Source: Entoloma clypeatum (taxonomy: Eukaryota > Basidiomycota > Agaricomycetes > Agaricales > Entolomataceae). From it: a DNA stretch of 64,000 nucleotides. The position numbers were made by a program, and so were the translations under genes. Positions within the stretch are counted from its first letter, which is position 1. Each line of letters starts with the position of its first letter. Below, in pieces: positions 11,009 through 24,386 of this stretch. Location: positions 2,232,001 to 2,296,000 of the forward strand of contig OY751493.1 of the NCBI GenBank assembly GCA_963565915.1. The letters are read 5' to 3'. The notes below the pieces were generated by a model. That model made no database searches and was not told the origin of the DNA. It worked only from the letters and a program-made list of their open reading frames with translations.

Positions 11009-14000
11009 TTACAATTGAAAACCACGGAAAACAGCCTTGTGCACAATGTTTTGTGTCTTGTTATCCGTGTTTCCTTCTGGCAGCAAAACCTTGATCTGAT
11101 CTCCTGATGTACACCGTGACAATCCAACATACAATTGTCCATGTGAAAACACTGGCGTCTGCAAAGACAATCCCACTTTTTCCAATCCCTGCCCTTGAGA
11201 CTTGTTGATTGTCATCACAAATGACAACCGAACCGGAAACTGCAATCGTCGCAATGGTACTGGCAGTGTTTCATCTGATGGCTCCAATGTTACACATGGA
11301 ATTAGTGCAATTTTTCCAGCAAACTTCGCATCTCCAGTAATAATCTGGCACTTCAACAAATGATGTCGCACTTCTTCCACAATCATCTGTGTTCCATTGC
11401 ACAGTCCCAGAGATGGATCCAGATTTCGAAGCGCCATGATCAGTGCTCCAGCCTTTAGTATAAGCTTTGCAAGTGGAAGACCTCCTGACTTGAGAGATGC
11501 AAGAAACTCTGTCAGATATAAGTGTCCATCATCACCACCAGACAGATTGACAGAATCAACACTCCATTTGACATGTTTCTCTGCAGTTGGATACAGTTTA
11601 TCCAGAAGAATGTCATTCATCTTGTCAACATCATCATTCTTTGCACACAGGATTGTCCGATCCAAGAAGTACTTGTCTGTCTTTGGTGTGTTGTCTGAAA
11701 TTCCATCATAGATTGATCCAATGAGGCTGTCCACAGTTTTTTCATCACAGCACATGCCAGCTGGAATTTCCACCATCTCCTTGTCATCCACATTAGTCCT
11801 GGCACCAATCTCCAAAAGCCATGCTGCATGTTGTACACTGCCTGGAGTTTGGTGAAGTCGCATGTTCTGCTTCAAGTAGTAAACCTTCACATGTTGCCAA
11901 AGAGTGCTTTTGCAAAACGATGCAGCAATTGTCTGCTCTCTTGATCCTCTAACAACAACTGGGAGTGTCTGTCTGAAGTCTCCACCAAACACAACAGTGA
12001 TCCCACCAAATGGTACATCATTCTGCAACAGATCTCTGAGATTTCGATCAACAGCCATGAGTGCATTCTTGTGCTGCATTGGCACTTCATCCCAGATAAT
12101 AACCTTTGTTCTCTGCAACACTTCAAAGATGGGATCTGTGCGCTTCACCATTCCAACTGACTGTTCATCCAAATTCAAAGGAATCTTGAACCTTGAATGT
12201 GCGGTGCGACCACCTTCAAGGAGCAAAGCAGCTATGCCAGAGGATGCAACACAAAGAGCGACATGTCTTTCAGATCTGACTTTGGCAGCAATGGTGTTGC
12301 ACAAAAAAGTCTTGCCACCACCACCCCCACTGTGAATAAACAGCAACTTGCCCTCATTGTTGTTGATAGAAAGCATTGCTGCATCAAATGCCAGCTTCTG
12401 TTCGTTGTTGAACAAACTACAATTGTGCTCCACCATGGTTTTCAGTGTGTCAATGTCATAGTCCAGCTGCTCATGCAGCATGTGGTTGCCGATGGCCATT
12501 CCCTCCCAAGTCTCAGGATCCGCAACAGATGGCATTGGTGGAAATTGGATGAGCTGTTTGCCAGACTTTCTCAAAATCTTTTCCAAGAGATACAGTCCAA
12601 AGTCATAGACCTGGTCTGGAGTAAATTCTCTATCAGAAAAGCGCTGTCTGAGGGCCCACTCCAAATCGTGGCACATTGGTTCCTTGAATTCATCCCAGAG
12701 CACATCTGGATGGACAGGGAAGCAGTGGATTAGAATGATGGCAAACAAAGACCACATTGCTGATCCAGTTTGCATTACAACAGCTTCACGAAGGCACTGT
12801 TTCCATTCCCCATCATCTTGCAAAAACCCATTTTCCAAGCAGGCCTGCTTGAAGTTCTCCAGCAGTACACCATTGACTGTGCGTAAAAATTCAAAGGAGG
12901 TAGCACCAGGAATCTTTGTCAAAAGCAGCCTGAGATAGAAGCGTTCACCCTGGGCAGGAGACATGCGATCAATAGCACCAGCACTGCGGGTTCTAGCCTT
13001 CCAGACCTTGGTCTTTTTGTCATAGGAATACTTCTGGGAAAAGTCCTGGTAGAGAATGGTGCGTGCTCCCTCCTCCTGCTGATTTGCTTTGAACCATGCA
13101 GTCAAAGGTGTCATGTCAATATTAGAGCAACTCAAGACCTCATCCACATTGTCATCATCATTGTAGTAGATCATCTGGCAGTTGGGCAGATGGACAGGAA
13201 GGCGGTAGACAGTGGGGGATATGTCATGCATGCCAAACTCAAACAACCTCCAACATGCCTCAGAGGCAGACACATAGCGGGCATTGAGGAACTCCTTGAT
13301 TTCAGTTCGCTGCTGGTCACCACCTTCAGCAGAAATTTGGACTGTTGCTTTGTCTGTTCCCTTTCTGATGTACTTGTGGATATAGGTGACTGATTTGAGA
13401 GAAACTGTGATCTCGGCATTGAAGTGGCATTGATACTTCCAAACCAAATATGGACAATGGGGGACCACATCTCTGTAAAAACCAATCAACTCAAATTTGT
13501 TCAATTGATTCAAAAAGAAAAATCCCACTGGTTGGTATACACATGTTCATCAGGCGCTTTGTAAAAACCAATAAATTAAAATTTTTCAATGGTTTAAAAA
13601 AGCACTCACCCATCAGTTTGATTATATTCACTCTTTTTGAATGTAACATTATTCTTGCGCCTCCGGTATGCCGGATATCCATTTTCAGAAAATTGAGTGG
13701 TCTCCTGAAAGTCTTTTTGATATCCTTTACTACACTTTCCACTGACCAAACATCGCTGATTGCATGGGCCATGGAGCATAAAGGAAGTCACCAGTTTGTG
13801 AAGCCGTGGATGTTTTTCTTTGTCAGGAATCTCTGCTGAAATCATATGATCGATCTCTTCTGGTGTTTGGATTCTGTACTCCTTGTCCAACCAAATCAAG
13901 AGGTGCATGTGGGGCAGACCTCTCTTCTGAAACTCGATAGTATGCACCATGCCAGTGACTTTGCCAAACACAACTCCTGATTTGATCTCTCTCAGGACTG

Positions 14001-16773
14001 CATTTTTCTTCAGCTCAAATACTCTGGAGACAATATCTGGACGGTCCTGTGACTTTTGCTTGGATCCATCTGGCAGTGTGAACAGAGCATTTGTGATTTC
14101 CTCCCAGTTTGGATTGGCTGTCATGGTACAAAAGACATGAGGGACCAATAGGAGTCGGCACAGAGCCATAGAGTCCTGAAATGACTGATTCAACTGTCGT
14201 TCACTTCCCATGAAAGAAGAGGGCAGAATTATCCGTTGACCATGATTTGCCAAGTTGAGATTCTGGTCATTGTCCCCATGTGCTGCATCCTGCAAGCCCT
14301 GATAGACATCTGCTCGCAATCTCTTTTGATTGTGGAAGCACCAAGCCAAGAGGTTCTGTTGATGGGAGGCCCAGGCATCAACAATAAACTGTTGAAACAA
14401 CTTTCCACAAAGAAACATTGGAGGCTGTTCTCGAAGTGGCACATCCTTTGGTTGGAGATGATATGCATAATAGCAGTGTTCACTGACAAATTTGCTCCGT
14501 GTCTGACCTTCAGCACCAGGATGGATGGGAAGCTTTGGATGCCAGCCATATTGGCCAGAGGGAAATAGAAGGACATAGTGAAGAGGAGAATAGAGAGGAT
14601 GGAGGTTGCTCATTTCTTTCAGACAACCATCCCTGAAGCACAACACAATGTCTCTGTCACTTTTTGGCTGGATCAAACTGTCACCTGGAATAATAGCAGC
14701 AATTTCATTGGCATCGTTGGGCAGATTGTATCTCCTGGGATCCATGCCATCAGCTGTGAGAATGAGATGGACATTGTGCTGTTCCTCAGGTGGCTTCTCA
14801 TTCATGATTTGCCATGCCTGCTTATAGCGCTCAACATATGGATTGACCCGGTGCAGCATAGCCTGAAGCTCAGCAATGATGGTTGCATCCAGATTGATGT
14901 TGCGTGCTCCACACATCTGTCGCTGTTCATCGGCATCATAGATGTACATCTGGGCATAGGATGGTACCAAATTATCTCTTGGCACCAAGGCGCCAGACAG
15001 ATGGTGTAGTTCTCCCTGAATCCGAAAGCTGTAGGGTCCAGATCCATTGACAACTGCCAGATCAAGCTTGACACCCAGAGAAGTAAATGCAAAGGCAGCA
15101 TTGTACTGACGAATATTCTTTTTAAAGCGGCTTGAAAATTGATGGATGCCAGATAGAAAGCGCCATAGTTCCTCAGGTGCACGTTGATAGGGCGTGAGCT
15201 GGATTTGCCCCTGAAGGCAGCACATGCCAAACCTTGGATTATTTCTGGTGGACTTGGATAGTTTATCTGCATCAAAGTGAAGTGCATGGCAATAGCTGCA
15301 TACAACATTCATGAGTGCCAAGTCCTGTCGATCAGGCTCAACATCATAGGGAACACAACCTCTGGGAAATGGGAGTGGCCAGTTGTGTCCATAAATATTC
15401 TGTAGTGGTGCAGGAGGTGCTTGGTTGTTCCCATCTGGCTCTGGAGGTTGTTGCTGCTCCAAATTATCATTACCACCATCAATATTCTGTTGATAATCAT
15501 TCTGAGCCTGCTGCTGGTCTGGAGTGACTTCATTCTGATTTTCATTTTCCAGTGCCTCAGCTGCTAGTCGTCGACGTTCCAATCGAGCCAAGTCTGCCTG
15601 GTGAGCCAGCTGTGCCTGCTCATCATCAAGGATCCGTTGAGCCAACCGTTCATCCTCATCTATCTGGTTTTGCTGTGGATTATCAGCATCAGGATCATAG
15701 GCAGCCTGTTGTTCAGCCTCAACAGTCCGAAGATATGCCATGTGTCTGGCTGCAATTTCAGCATTCTGGCGCTCCCGCTCTGCATGGACTGAGAGCAGTC
15801 TTTGTTCAGCCTGTAATGCAGCAGCCTGCTGTTGCTCCTGCTGTGCTATTTGCTGCTGTAAGACAGCCAATCTCTGTTGCTCCTGTAGTCTCAACACCTG
15901 CTGTCTTTGTTGATCCTCTCGCAACTGGATCTGATGTCTTTGTTCCTCTTGCAAAGCCAACTCCTGTTGTTGGGCCATCAACCGGACATGACGTCTTTGA
16001 TTCTCCTCCTCCAATTGAAGCTGTCTCTGCTGTTCCTGGGCCAATAGCATAGCACGATGCCTCTGTATTTCTTCCTGTTCCTGATGATGACGTCTCTGAT
16101 TTTGTGCCTCCAACTCAAGTTGTCTTTGATGTTCCTGAGCCAGAAATGCAGCATGATGTCGATGTCTTTCAGCCTGTGCTGCTTCCAGTTGCCTTTCCTG
16201 TTCCTGAGCCATCAATGCTTGAAGCCGTTGCTGCTCATTTCTCTGTCTAAACTCTGCTTGCAGTTGCTGAAGTGATGGTTGTTGGTGCATAGAAGGACGG
16301 CCTCTCCGGGGTGGGAGTGGTAAAGGTGGTGGAAGAGAAAGACCATGCTGCAAAGGAGCATTCCAATTGTCTGGTAATCGGGTTTCAGGAATCAATGTAG
16401 CAATAGGTAGTTGGTGAATAGGAGGAATGTATGTTTCAGGTATTGCCACTGGAGGAGCCAACAGATTGGCTGGTCCAACAGGTAAACGGTGAATGGGAGG
16501 GATATAAGTTTCTGGAATCAAAGTAGCCATCATCGCTCCAAAGTTTGGCTGAGGTGGGACAGGCAATGGAGGTTGTGAGACATTCCTGGATTGATTTTGC
16601 TGATGGTCAGGATCAGTCATCTGATTGCGCTGATAACGTTCTGCAGCACGGGCAGCATGGCGGGCAGTTTCAGGAGTGACAGGAGAAGCAGGACATGATG
16701 GGCCAGCAGGAGGTGTAAAAGACCTAATCAGATGTGAATAAACAGAGTCAGAGACAAAATATTTGAGTAACAT
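11009..16773 (-). CDS. Helitron 1 Rep-helicase (RepHel), one intron
   Basis: Rolling-circle transposase. Order from the N-terminus: Pro-rich segment; a Gln/Glu/Arg-rich predicted coiled coil of about 250 residues (about 15550-16300); Helitron_like_N region; HUH nuclease motif in GLPHMHLLIW (about 13910); the Tyr motif YIHKYIRKG in exon 2; then a PIF1-type SF1 helicase with Walker A GGGGGKTFLC (about 12315), DEVPMQHK, FGGDFRQTLPVV and a C-terminal GLSRCTSGDQ. Exon 1 ends at 13610 and exon 2 starts at 13472. The 137-bp intron 13473-13609 has GTGAGT...TTTACAG and gives a continuous frame across the Rep domain. The ATG at 16773 is the first in frame, but an upstream exon is possible, since only alternative start codons lie above it. 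No internal stop was seen, so this copy may still be active. The closest relative is Helitron 2 at 19861-22721. Confidence 0.88.
13473..13609 (-). other. Intron within the Helitron Rep domain
   Basis: The donor GTGAGT lies at 13609-13604 and the acceptor TTTTTACAG ends at 13473. Removing 137 bases joins ...EYNQTDG to DVVPHCPYLVWKYQC, which matches the expected order between the HUH and Tyr motifs of Helitron Rep proteins. Without splicing, a TGA follows within one codon. Confidence 0.8.
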
Positions 16774-17718
16774 ACATGGCAGAATTAATTCAACGGTTAA
16801 ATTTGGAGATAGAGCCTTGCAGCAGATGCAGAAAAAGCGAATACAACCACTTGCAGTGAGAACAGTCTGGGTCACTCAAAGCCAAACCCACAACTGCGCT
16901 GTGTATAACACAACCTTGTCAAGTACGGTATTTTGGCAGAGTCGGGCTCAACGTTACTCCAGCCTCTCGGACGTCCCAGTCCAACGTACTTTGTCTCACA
17001 AATAGGCTGTACTCTGGTGACACAAAAAAATTGTGCTCGCAAGATGAGCGTCGCGATCTTGCTGTGGCCAGAAAAGAGAAGGGAAGAGAAATACTATCAC
17101 ACCTTTGCAATGAAATCCAAAAGTGAAATCGGTTCAAGCAGCAACAGTTGAAATGGAGACAAAATCAGTTGTAAGAACAACTCAATCTCCCTGTATACTG
17201 CAGTCCAGAGAGAGGTCCGAAAAAACAACTGGCAGACACCTCTTTCAAGGAAGCCAGGGACCCAGGACTTCTCTGGACTTCACCTTGATCAACAATGAAG
17301 GTCACTGCACAGGGGACAATACCTGCTCAACTCAAGGAGGGGAAGATGGTGGGGGATTGAGAAAAAGAAAGGCAGAACAGCTGTTCAACCCCATGGTGAA
17401 CACATGTTTTCCTCATGTTTTGATGTCTCAATGTCCAAAAGGGAAACATCCCTTGATGCAGGGCCCCATCAATCAAGAACAAAAAGGTTCCCTGCCACCA
17501 TCAAGGGTCCATGAAAATCCAGGGGAAAAAGGTTTGTGCTGCACAATGCAGCCGTTGCAAGGCACAGACCCTGACCATCAAGGGTCCATCAAAATCAGGA
17601 AAAAAGGTTCGCACTCCGTGCTCACACAGGAAATAAGGTTCGTGCTGCGCACTCACCCCATGGGAGGACGAAAAGCTGACCAATTCTGACCAATTTCTTT
17701 GTCATGCTGAGTCACAAT
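16774..17718 (-). repeat. Helitron 1 5' untranslated/leader repeat
   Basis: This stretch has no convincing gene. It is the inverted counterpart of 18852-19860, with the same word order: GTGCTGCGCACTCACCCC, ATCAAGGGTCC repeated two to three times, and CCCTGCCACC. ORFs in it occur in both copies only because the DNA is repeated. Confidence 0.6.
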
Positions 17719-17844
17719 CTAGATTCTTATCTAAACCTTACATAATTTTGTTGCAATGTTGGTCAGAATTGGTCATACTTTTCTCACTATTGTCAAAATG
17801 TCAAGCAACCACTTTCCCACCTTCCCTCCCATTAGTAGTATAGA
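17719..17844 (-). mobile_element. Helitron 5'-end-like short element, minus orientation
   Basis: On the minus strand it starts TCTATACTACTAATGGGAGG (from 17844, preceded by A) and ends AAGAATCTAG at 17719. It is the second copy of the unit at 10503-10619. It directly precedes the Helitron 1 leader, so it may also be the true 5' terminus of Helitron 1. Confidence 0.55.
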
Positions 17845-18058
17845 TGAGCTTATTAACCCATGCTTCGCTATGGCAGTGAGCATTGCTTGCAGTGCTCGCA
17901 AAAGCTCACAACCGTTGAGCTTCGCACAGGTCACAGCTCGTTGGGGGCTGCCACCCCCAAACCCCTGCTGCGAGTTTTTGTGCTCGCCAAGGCTCGCCAT
18001 ATCCTATTTCTCAGGTTCCCCCCCCCTCCAGGGGGAGGGGGTGGGGGGTGGAGTTCAT
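17845..18058 (+). repeat. Dispersed repeat X, copy 2
   Basis: Begins TGAGCTTATTAACCC, as at 10620, with the same GGGGGCTGCC hairpin and terminal C/G runs. A third, shorter piece (AACCCGTGCTTCGCTACAG through CCCCCAAACCCCTGCC) is inside 18260-18325. Confidence 0.6.
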
Positions 18059-18149
18059 TGAACTTATTCTTTTAACCTTGGCACTCGCCAAGACTCCTGC
18101 TTGTATACAAATTTTGTGCTCGCCAAGGCTCACAGAGTAAGTATCCTTA

Positions 18150-18480
18150 CACAATGTGTTATGGCGCTCAGACCTGCGGCCCTTGCTTGTCTGGTGGAAT
18201 AGTAACACTTTACGCAATGTGTCATGGCGCTCAGACCTGCAACCCTCGCTTGTCTGGATTAACCCGTGCTTCGCTACAGATCACAGCTCCTTGGGGGCTG
18301 CTGCCCCCAAACCCCTGCCACCGTATATATTCTTGTGCTCGCCAAGGCTCACAGAGTACTTAAAGTATCTTTATGCAATGTGTCATGGCGCTCGGACCTG
18401 TGGCCCTCGCTTGTCTGGTGGAATTTACACAATGTGTCATGGCGCTCAGACCTGTGGCCCTCTCTTGTGTGGCAGTAACA
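18150..18480 (+). repeat. Interspersed tandem units between the two Helitrons
   Basis: A unit of about 45 bp, with core CAATGTGTCATGGCGCTCAG then ACCTG.GGCCCT.GCTTGTCTGG, occurs four times (about 18153, 18213, 18381 and 18432). The second and third are separated by a piece of repeat X. No coding function is proposed. Confidence 0.7.
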
Positions 18481-18720
18481 TAATATGGTCCTCAGATCTC
18501 CTGCCCTTGCTTGTGTGCCCAAGGACTCACCCAAACAACCAAAAAAGCGCCACATGGCAACCTTGATGGGAGAAATGCAGCTGTTGCATGGCACCAAGGC
18601 ACAGACCCTGAGACAGGGCTCCATCAAAATCAGGAAAAAAGATTCGCACTCCGTGCTCACACAGGAAATAAGGTTCGTGCTGCGCACTCACCCCAAGGGA
18701 GGACGAAAAGCTGACCAATT

Positions 18721-18851
18721 TCTTATGTAATTTTATATAAGACTTACATAAAACTTACATAACTTTTTTTCAGTCTTTGTCAGACTATTCCCACAATTGT
18801 CAAAATGTCAAGCAACCACTTTCCCACCTTCCCTCCCATTAGTAGTATAGA
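18721..18851 (-). mobile_element. Third Helitron-end-like copy, minus orientation
   Basis: The minus strand begins TCTATACTACTAATGGGAGG at 18851 after an A. It shares the internal GACAATTGTGGGAATAGTCT with 10503-10619. The 3' hairpin/CTAG end is altered here. The flanks on both sides are inverted copies of the Helitron leader. Confidence 0.5.
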
Positions 18852-19860
18852 TTGTGACTCAGCATGACAAAGAAATTGGTCAGCTTTTTGGCCTCCCATG
18901 GGTGAGCACAGAGTGTGAACCTTTTTTCCTGATTTTGATGGACCCTTGATAGTCAGGGTCCATGCCTTGATCTGACGACGGTGCCATGCAACGGCTACAT
19001 TGCACAGCACAAACCTGGATTTTCATGGACCCTTGATGGTGGCAGGGAACCTTTTTGTTCTTGATTGATGGAACCCTGCATCAAGTCCCATTTTGGACAT
19101 TGAGACATCAAAACATGAGGAAAACATCGCTTCTGCCTTTTCTTTCCTCAATCCCCCACCATCCTCCCCTCCTTGAGTTGAGCAGGTGTTGTCTCCTGTG
19201 CAGTGACCTTCATTGTTGATCAAGGTGAAGTCCAGAGAAGTCCTGGGTCCCTGGCTTCCTTGAAAGAGATGTTTGCCAGTTGTTTTTGCAGACCTCTCTC
19301 TGGACTGCAGTATACAGGGAGATTGAGTTGTTCTTACAACTGTTTTTGTCTCCATTTCAACTGTTGCTGCTTGAACCGATTTCACTTTTGGATTTCATTG
19401 CAAAGGTGTGATAGTATTTCTCTTCTCTTTTCTGGCCACAGCAAGATCACAACACTCATTTTGTGAGCACGATTTTTGTGTCACCAGAGTACAGCCTATT
19501 CATGAGACAAAGTACGTTGGACTGGGACATCCGAGAGGCTGGAGTAACGTTGAGCCTGACTCTGCCGAAATACCGTACTTGACAAGGCTGTGATATACAC
19601 AGCACAGTCATGGGTTTGGATTTGAGTGACCCAGACTGTTCTCACTGCAAGTGGTTGTATTTGCTTTTTCTGCATCTGCTGCAAGACTCTATCTCCAATT
19701 CTAACCATTGTATTAATTCTGCCATGTATGTTATTTGGATATTTTGTCTTCGAACTTACTTTATTCACATTTAGTTAGGTCTTTTACACCTCCTGCTGGC
19801 CCATCACCTCCTGCTTCCCCTGTCACCCCTGAAACTGCCCGACATGCTGCCCATGCTGCA
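18852..19860 (+). repeat. Helitron 2 leader, inverted copy of 16774-17718
   Basis: It mirrors the Helitron 1 leader in sequence order and shows many point differences and small deletions. No gene is recognised. The boundary with the coding part is at about 19780-19860, where GTCTTTTACACCTCCTGCTGG matches the start of the Pro-rich segment in copy 1. Confidence 0.6.
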
Positions 19861-22721
19861 GAACTTATCAGCGCAATCAGATGACTGATCCAGACCATCG
19901 GCAAAATCAATCCAGGAATGTGTCACAACCTTCATTGCCTGTCCCACCTCAGCCAAACTTTGGAGCAATGATGGCTGCTTTGATTCCAGAAACTTATATT
20001 CCTCCCATTCACCGTTTACCTGTTGGACCAGCCAATCTGTTGGCTCCTGCAGTGGCAATACCTGGAACATACATTCCTCCTATCCACCAACTACCTATTG
20101 CTACATCGATTCCTGAAACCTGATTACCAGACAATTGGAATGCTTCTTTGCAGCATGCTCTTCCTCTTCCACCACCTTTACCACTGCCACTCCAGAGAGG
20201 CTGTCCTTCTATGCACCAACAACCATCACTTCAGCAACTGCAAGAAGAGTTTGGACAGAGAAATGAGCAGCGACGGCTTCAATGCACAGGCTGAAAGACA
20301 TCGACACCATGCTGCATTAGTAGCTCAGGAACATCAAAGACAACTTGAGTTGGAGGTGCAAAATCAGAGGCGTCATGATCAGGAACACGCAGATATTCAG
20401 AGGCATCATGCTGCATTGATGGCCCAGGAACAGCAGAGACAGCTTCATTTGGAGGAGGAGAATCAAAGACATCATATGCAGCTGATGGTTCAACAATGGC
20501 GGTTGGCTTTGCAAGAGAAACAAAGATGTCAAGTACAGTTGTGGGAAGATCAACAACGACAACAGGAGTTCAGACTGCAGGAACAACAGCAGGCTGCTGC
20601 ATTACAGGCTGAACAAAGAGTGCTCTCAGTCCATGCAGAGCGAGAGTGCCAGAATGCTGAAATTGCAGCCAGACACATGTCATATCTTCGGGCTTTGGAG
20701 GCTGAACGTCAGGCTGCCTATGATTCCGATGCTGATAATCTACAACAAAACCAGATAGATGAGGATGAACGGTTGGCTCAACGGATCCTTGATGAGGAGC
20801 AGGCACAGTTAGCTCACCAGGCAGACTTGGCTCGATTGGAACATTGTCGACTGGCAGCTGAGGCACTGGAAAATGAAAATCAGAATGAAGTCACTCCAGA
20901 CCAGCAGCAGGCTCAGAATGATTATCAACAGAATATTGATGGTGGTAATGATAATTTGGAGCAGCAACAACCTCCAGAGCCAGATGGGAACAACCAAGCA
21001 CCTCCTGCACCACTACAGAATATTTATGGACACAACTGGCCACTCCCATTTCCCAGAGGTTGTGTTCCCTATGATGTTGAGCCTGATCGACAGGACTTGG
21101 CACTCATGAATGTTGTATGCAGCTATTGCCATGCACTTCACTTTGATGCAGATAAACTATCCAAGTCCACCAGAAATAATCCAAGGTTTGGCATGTGCTG
21201 CCTTCAGGGGCAAATCCAGCTCACGCCCTATCAACGTGCACCTGAGGAACTATGGCGCTTTCTATCTGGCATCCATCAATTTTCAAGCCGCTTTAAAAAG
21301 AATATTCGTCAGTACAATGCTGCCTTTGCATTTACTTCTCTGGGTGTCAAGCTTGATCTGGCAGTTGTCAATGGATCTGGACCCTACAGCTTTCGGATTC
21401 AGGGAGAACTACACCATCTGTCTGGCGCCTTGGTGCCAAGAGATAATTTGGTACCATCCTATGCCCAGATGTACATCTATGATGCCGATGAACAGCGACA
21501 GATGTGTGGAGCACGCAACATCAATCTGGATGCAACCATCATTGCTGAGCTTCAGGCTATGCTGCACCGGGTCAATCCATATGTTGAGCGCTATAAGCAG
21601 GCATGGCAAATCATGAATGAGAAGCCACCTGAGGAACAGCACAATGTCCATCTCATTCTCACAGCTGATGGCATGGATCCCAGGAGATACAATCTGCCCA
21701 ACGATGCCAATGAAATTGCTGCTATTATTCCAGGTGACAGTTTGATCCAGCCAAAAAGTGACAGAGACATTGTGTTGTGCTTCAGGGATGGTTGTCTGAA
21801 AGAAATGAGCAACCTCCATCCTCTCTATTCTCCTCTTCACTATGTCCTTCTATTTCCCTCTGGCCAATATGGCTGGCATCCAAAGCTTCCCATCCATCCT
21901 GGTGCTGAAGGTCAGACACGGAGCAAATTTGTCAGTGAACACTGCTATTATGCATATCATCTCCAACCAAAGGATGTGCCACTTCGAGAACAGCCTCCAA
22001 TGTTTCTTTGTGGAAAGTTGTTTCAACAGTTTATTGTTGATGCCTGGGCCTCCCATCAACAGAACCTCTTGGCTTGGTGCTTCCACAATCAAAAGAGATT
22101 GCGAGCAGATGTCTATCAGGGCTTGCAGGATGCAGCACATGGGGACAATGACCAGAATCTCAACTTGGCAAATCATGGTCAACGGATAATTCTGCCCTCT
22201 TCTTTCATGGGAAGTGAACGACAGTTGAATCAGTCATTTCAGGACTCTATGGCTCTGTGCCGACTCCTATTGGTCCCTCATGTCTTTTGTACCATGACAG
22301 CCAATCCAAACTGGGAGGAAATCACAAATGCTCTGTTCACACTGCCAGATGGATCCAAGCAAAAGTCACAGGACCGTCCAGATATTGTCTCCAGAGTATT
22401 TGAGCTGAAGAAAAATGCAGTCCTGAGAGAGATCAAATCAGGAGTTGTGTTTGGCAAAGTCACTGGCATGGTGCATACTATCGAGTTTCAGAAGAGAGGT
22501 CTGCCCCACATGCACCTCTTGATTTGGTTGGACAAGGAGTACAGAATCCAAACACCAGAAGAGATCGATCATATGATTTCAGCAGAGATTCCTGACAAAG
22601 AAAAACATCCACGGCTTCACAAACTGGTGACTTCCTTTATGCTCCATGGCCCATGCAATCAGCGATGTTTGGTCAGTGGAAAGTGTAGTAAAGGATATCA
22701 AAAAGACTTTCAGGAGACCAC
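19861..22721 (+). pseudogene. Helitron 2 RepHel, truncated copy
   Basis: It holds the N-terminal region of a Helitron Rep protein, including the Gln/Glu-rich coiled coil (shorter than in copy 1), the Helitron_like_N region and the HUH motif GLPHMHLLIW (about 22500). The first part carries a TGA at about 20121, where copy 1 has CGG or CGA context, and frameshifts up to about 20285; after that one frame runs to 22721. From about 20866 to 22721 it is identical in every frame I could compare to 13696-15552 of Helitron 1. It stops before the intron site because LTR-B starts at 22722. The helicase half is not present to the right. Confidence 0.85.
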
Positions 22722-23162
22722 TGTAAGGGCGACCTTACGATCCAAGACTTGAACTCAGATACTTGCAAGGGAGATCCAAAGTTTAGATTGAGCAGTCTGA
22801 TAAGTAATACAACACACACCTTGAAAGGGAGATCCAAAGAGAAAGTTCTAAGGATTCCCCTGCAAGCTAGCGAGACAAATAGTAAAATGAGATATGAAAT
22901 AAGAGATAAAACGAGACGCATGAATGATGAGCAATGATCAGGAGTAGGGATGGGGGATGAATGGAAACAAGATGAATGATAGTACCTGCGATCCGGCATG
23001 TGGAGTAGCGGATGGGTGCGGAGTCATCGGATGCGGAGAGGCGGAGAGGCGGATAAGATGTCAGAGGCAGCGGATACAATTGGAGGACGTCGGAGATGGT
23101 GGAATAGAAAGGAAAGGAAGAAAGGAAAGGAAAAGTGAAAAGTGAAAGTGGTTGCCCTTACA
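22722..23162 (-). repeat. LTR-B, minus orientation (3' LTR)
   Basis: A 441-bp LTR with TGTAAGGG...CCCTTACA ends, the inverted counterpart of 23941-24384. A purine tract lies just outside its right end (minus-strand AAGGGGGGGGTGA, about 23163-23175), as expected for the 3' LTR of a minus-strand element. It interrupts Helitron 2. Confidence 0.85.
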
Positions 23163-23940
23163 TCACCCCCCCCTTCAAGGCACGGCGTCTCGATGCGCCA
23201 GGCGAAACAAGTCAAATATCGCGGCGGTGATCCGCGGCGGAGCTCCTGGATGACGTCGGTAGAAGTCGCGGACTAGGCGCAGAGCGTGGACATTGTCTTC
23301 TGCTTCCCAAGAATTCTCTTTGTAGCCATATCCCTTCCATTTGACCAAGAATTGAAGCTTGCCTCGATGCAGTCGGCTGTCCAAGAGGTTTTCAACATTG
23401 TACTCCAATTCTTCTCTGACTACCGTCGGAGGCGGAGGAGAGCGGACTTGGTGTCAGAAAGGGTCGTCGGGAACTAGTGAAAGTTTGACGACATGGAATA
23501 CTGGGTGAACACGGGACATGGAAGGGGAAAGGCAAAGTTTGTAGGCATGTGTTCCGACAGGTCGGACCACTGGGAAAGGGCCTACGTACCGATGTGCCAG
23601 TTTTTTTGTGGGTCGGGTGGTTTTGAGGTCTGATGAGTCTAAAAAGACCTTGTCCCCTGGGCGGAATGTCGGAGTGGTGCTCTGATGCTGGTTGTAGTAT
23701 CGAGCCATGTCGTCTTTTGCCTTTGTCAGTGCTGCACGAGCCTCCTCTAGAGCGGACTTCATCCGCTGGCTGAAATCCGCTACCGCCTCGATCTCCGTCC
23801 GCTTCTCGTGAGGTTTGAATCCCATGCGCAGATGGCGGCCGGTGTCAATGTAGAATGGAGTTTGACGTGTCGATGCGTGAACATGGTCGTTGTATGCAAA
23901 TTCAGCCATCGGAAGCCATTCGTCCCAATCGTCTTGACGT
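23163..23940 (-). pseudogene. Gypsy integrase C-terminus with chromodomain (LTR-B family)
   Basis: Minus-strand 3' end of a chromovirus pol. It shows the end of the integrase core (DDWDEWLPMAEFAYND), a GPY/F-like module (KLAHRYVGPFPVV), then a chromodomain with YNVENLLDSR, LVKWKGYG and ENSWE. One in-frame TGA lies at 23454-23456, between the two parts. The rest of pol is missing because a plus-strand LTR-B begins at 23941. Confidence 0.85.
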
Positions 23941-24384
23941 TGTAAGGGCAACCACTTTGCACTTTCCCTTTCCGTTCATTTCCACCATCTCCGACGCCCT
24001 CCGACGCCCTCCGACGCCCTCCGATCGTATCTGTTGCCTCTGATATCTTATTCACCTCTCTGCACCTCTCCACATCCGACGACTCCGCGCCCCTCCGCTC
24101 CTCCGCACGTCGGATCGCAGGTACTATCATTCATCTCGTTTCCATTCATCCCCCATCCCTACTCCCGACCATTACTCATCATTCCTATGTCTCGTTTTAT
24201 CTTTTATTTCATATCTCATTTTACTATTTATCTCGCTAGCTTGCAGGGGAATCCTTAGAACTTTCTCTTCGGATCTCCCTTGCAAGGTGTGTGTTGTATT
24301 ACTTATCAGACTGCTCAATCTAATCTTCGGATCTCCCTTGCAAGTATCTGAGTTTGAGTCTTGGATCGTAAGGTCGCCCTTACA
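23941..24384 (+). repeat. LTR-B, 5' LTR of the plus-strand Gypsy
   Basis: A 444-bp LTR, TGTAAGGG...CCCTTACA. It holds three short CTCCGACGCC-type repeats near 23995. A TATA-like CTATTTAT at about 24224-24231 lies about 30 bp before AGAACTTTCT (24257-24266), which is complementary to the sequence just outside the LTR. Confidence 0.88.
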
Positions 24385-24386
24385 GT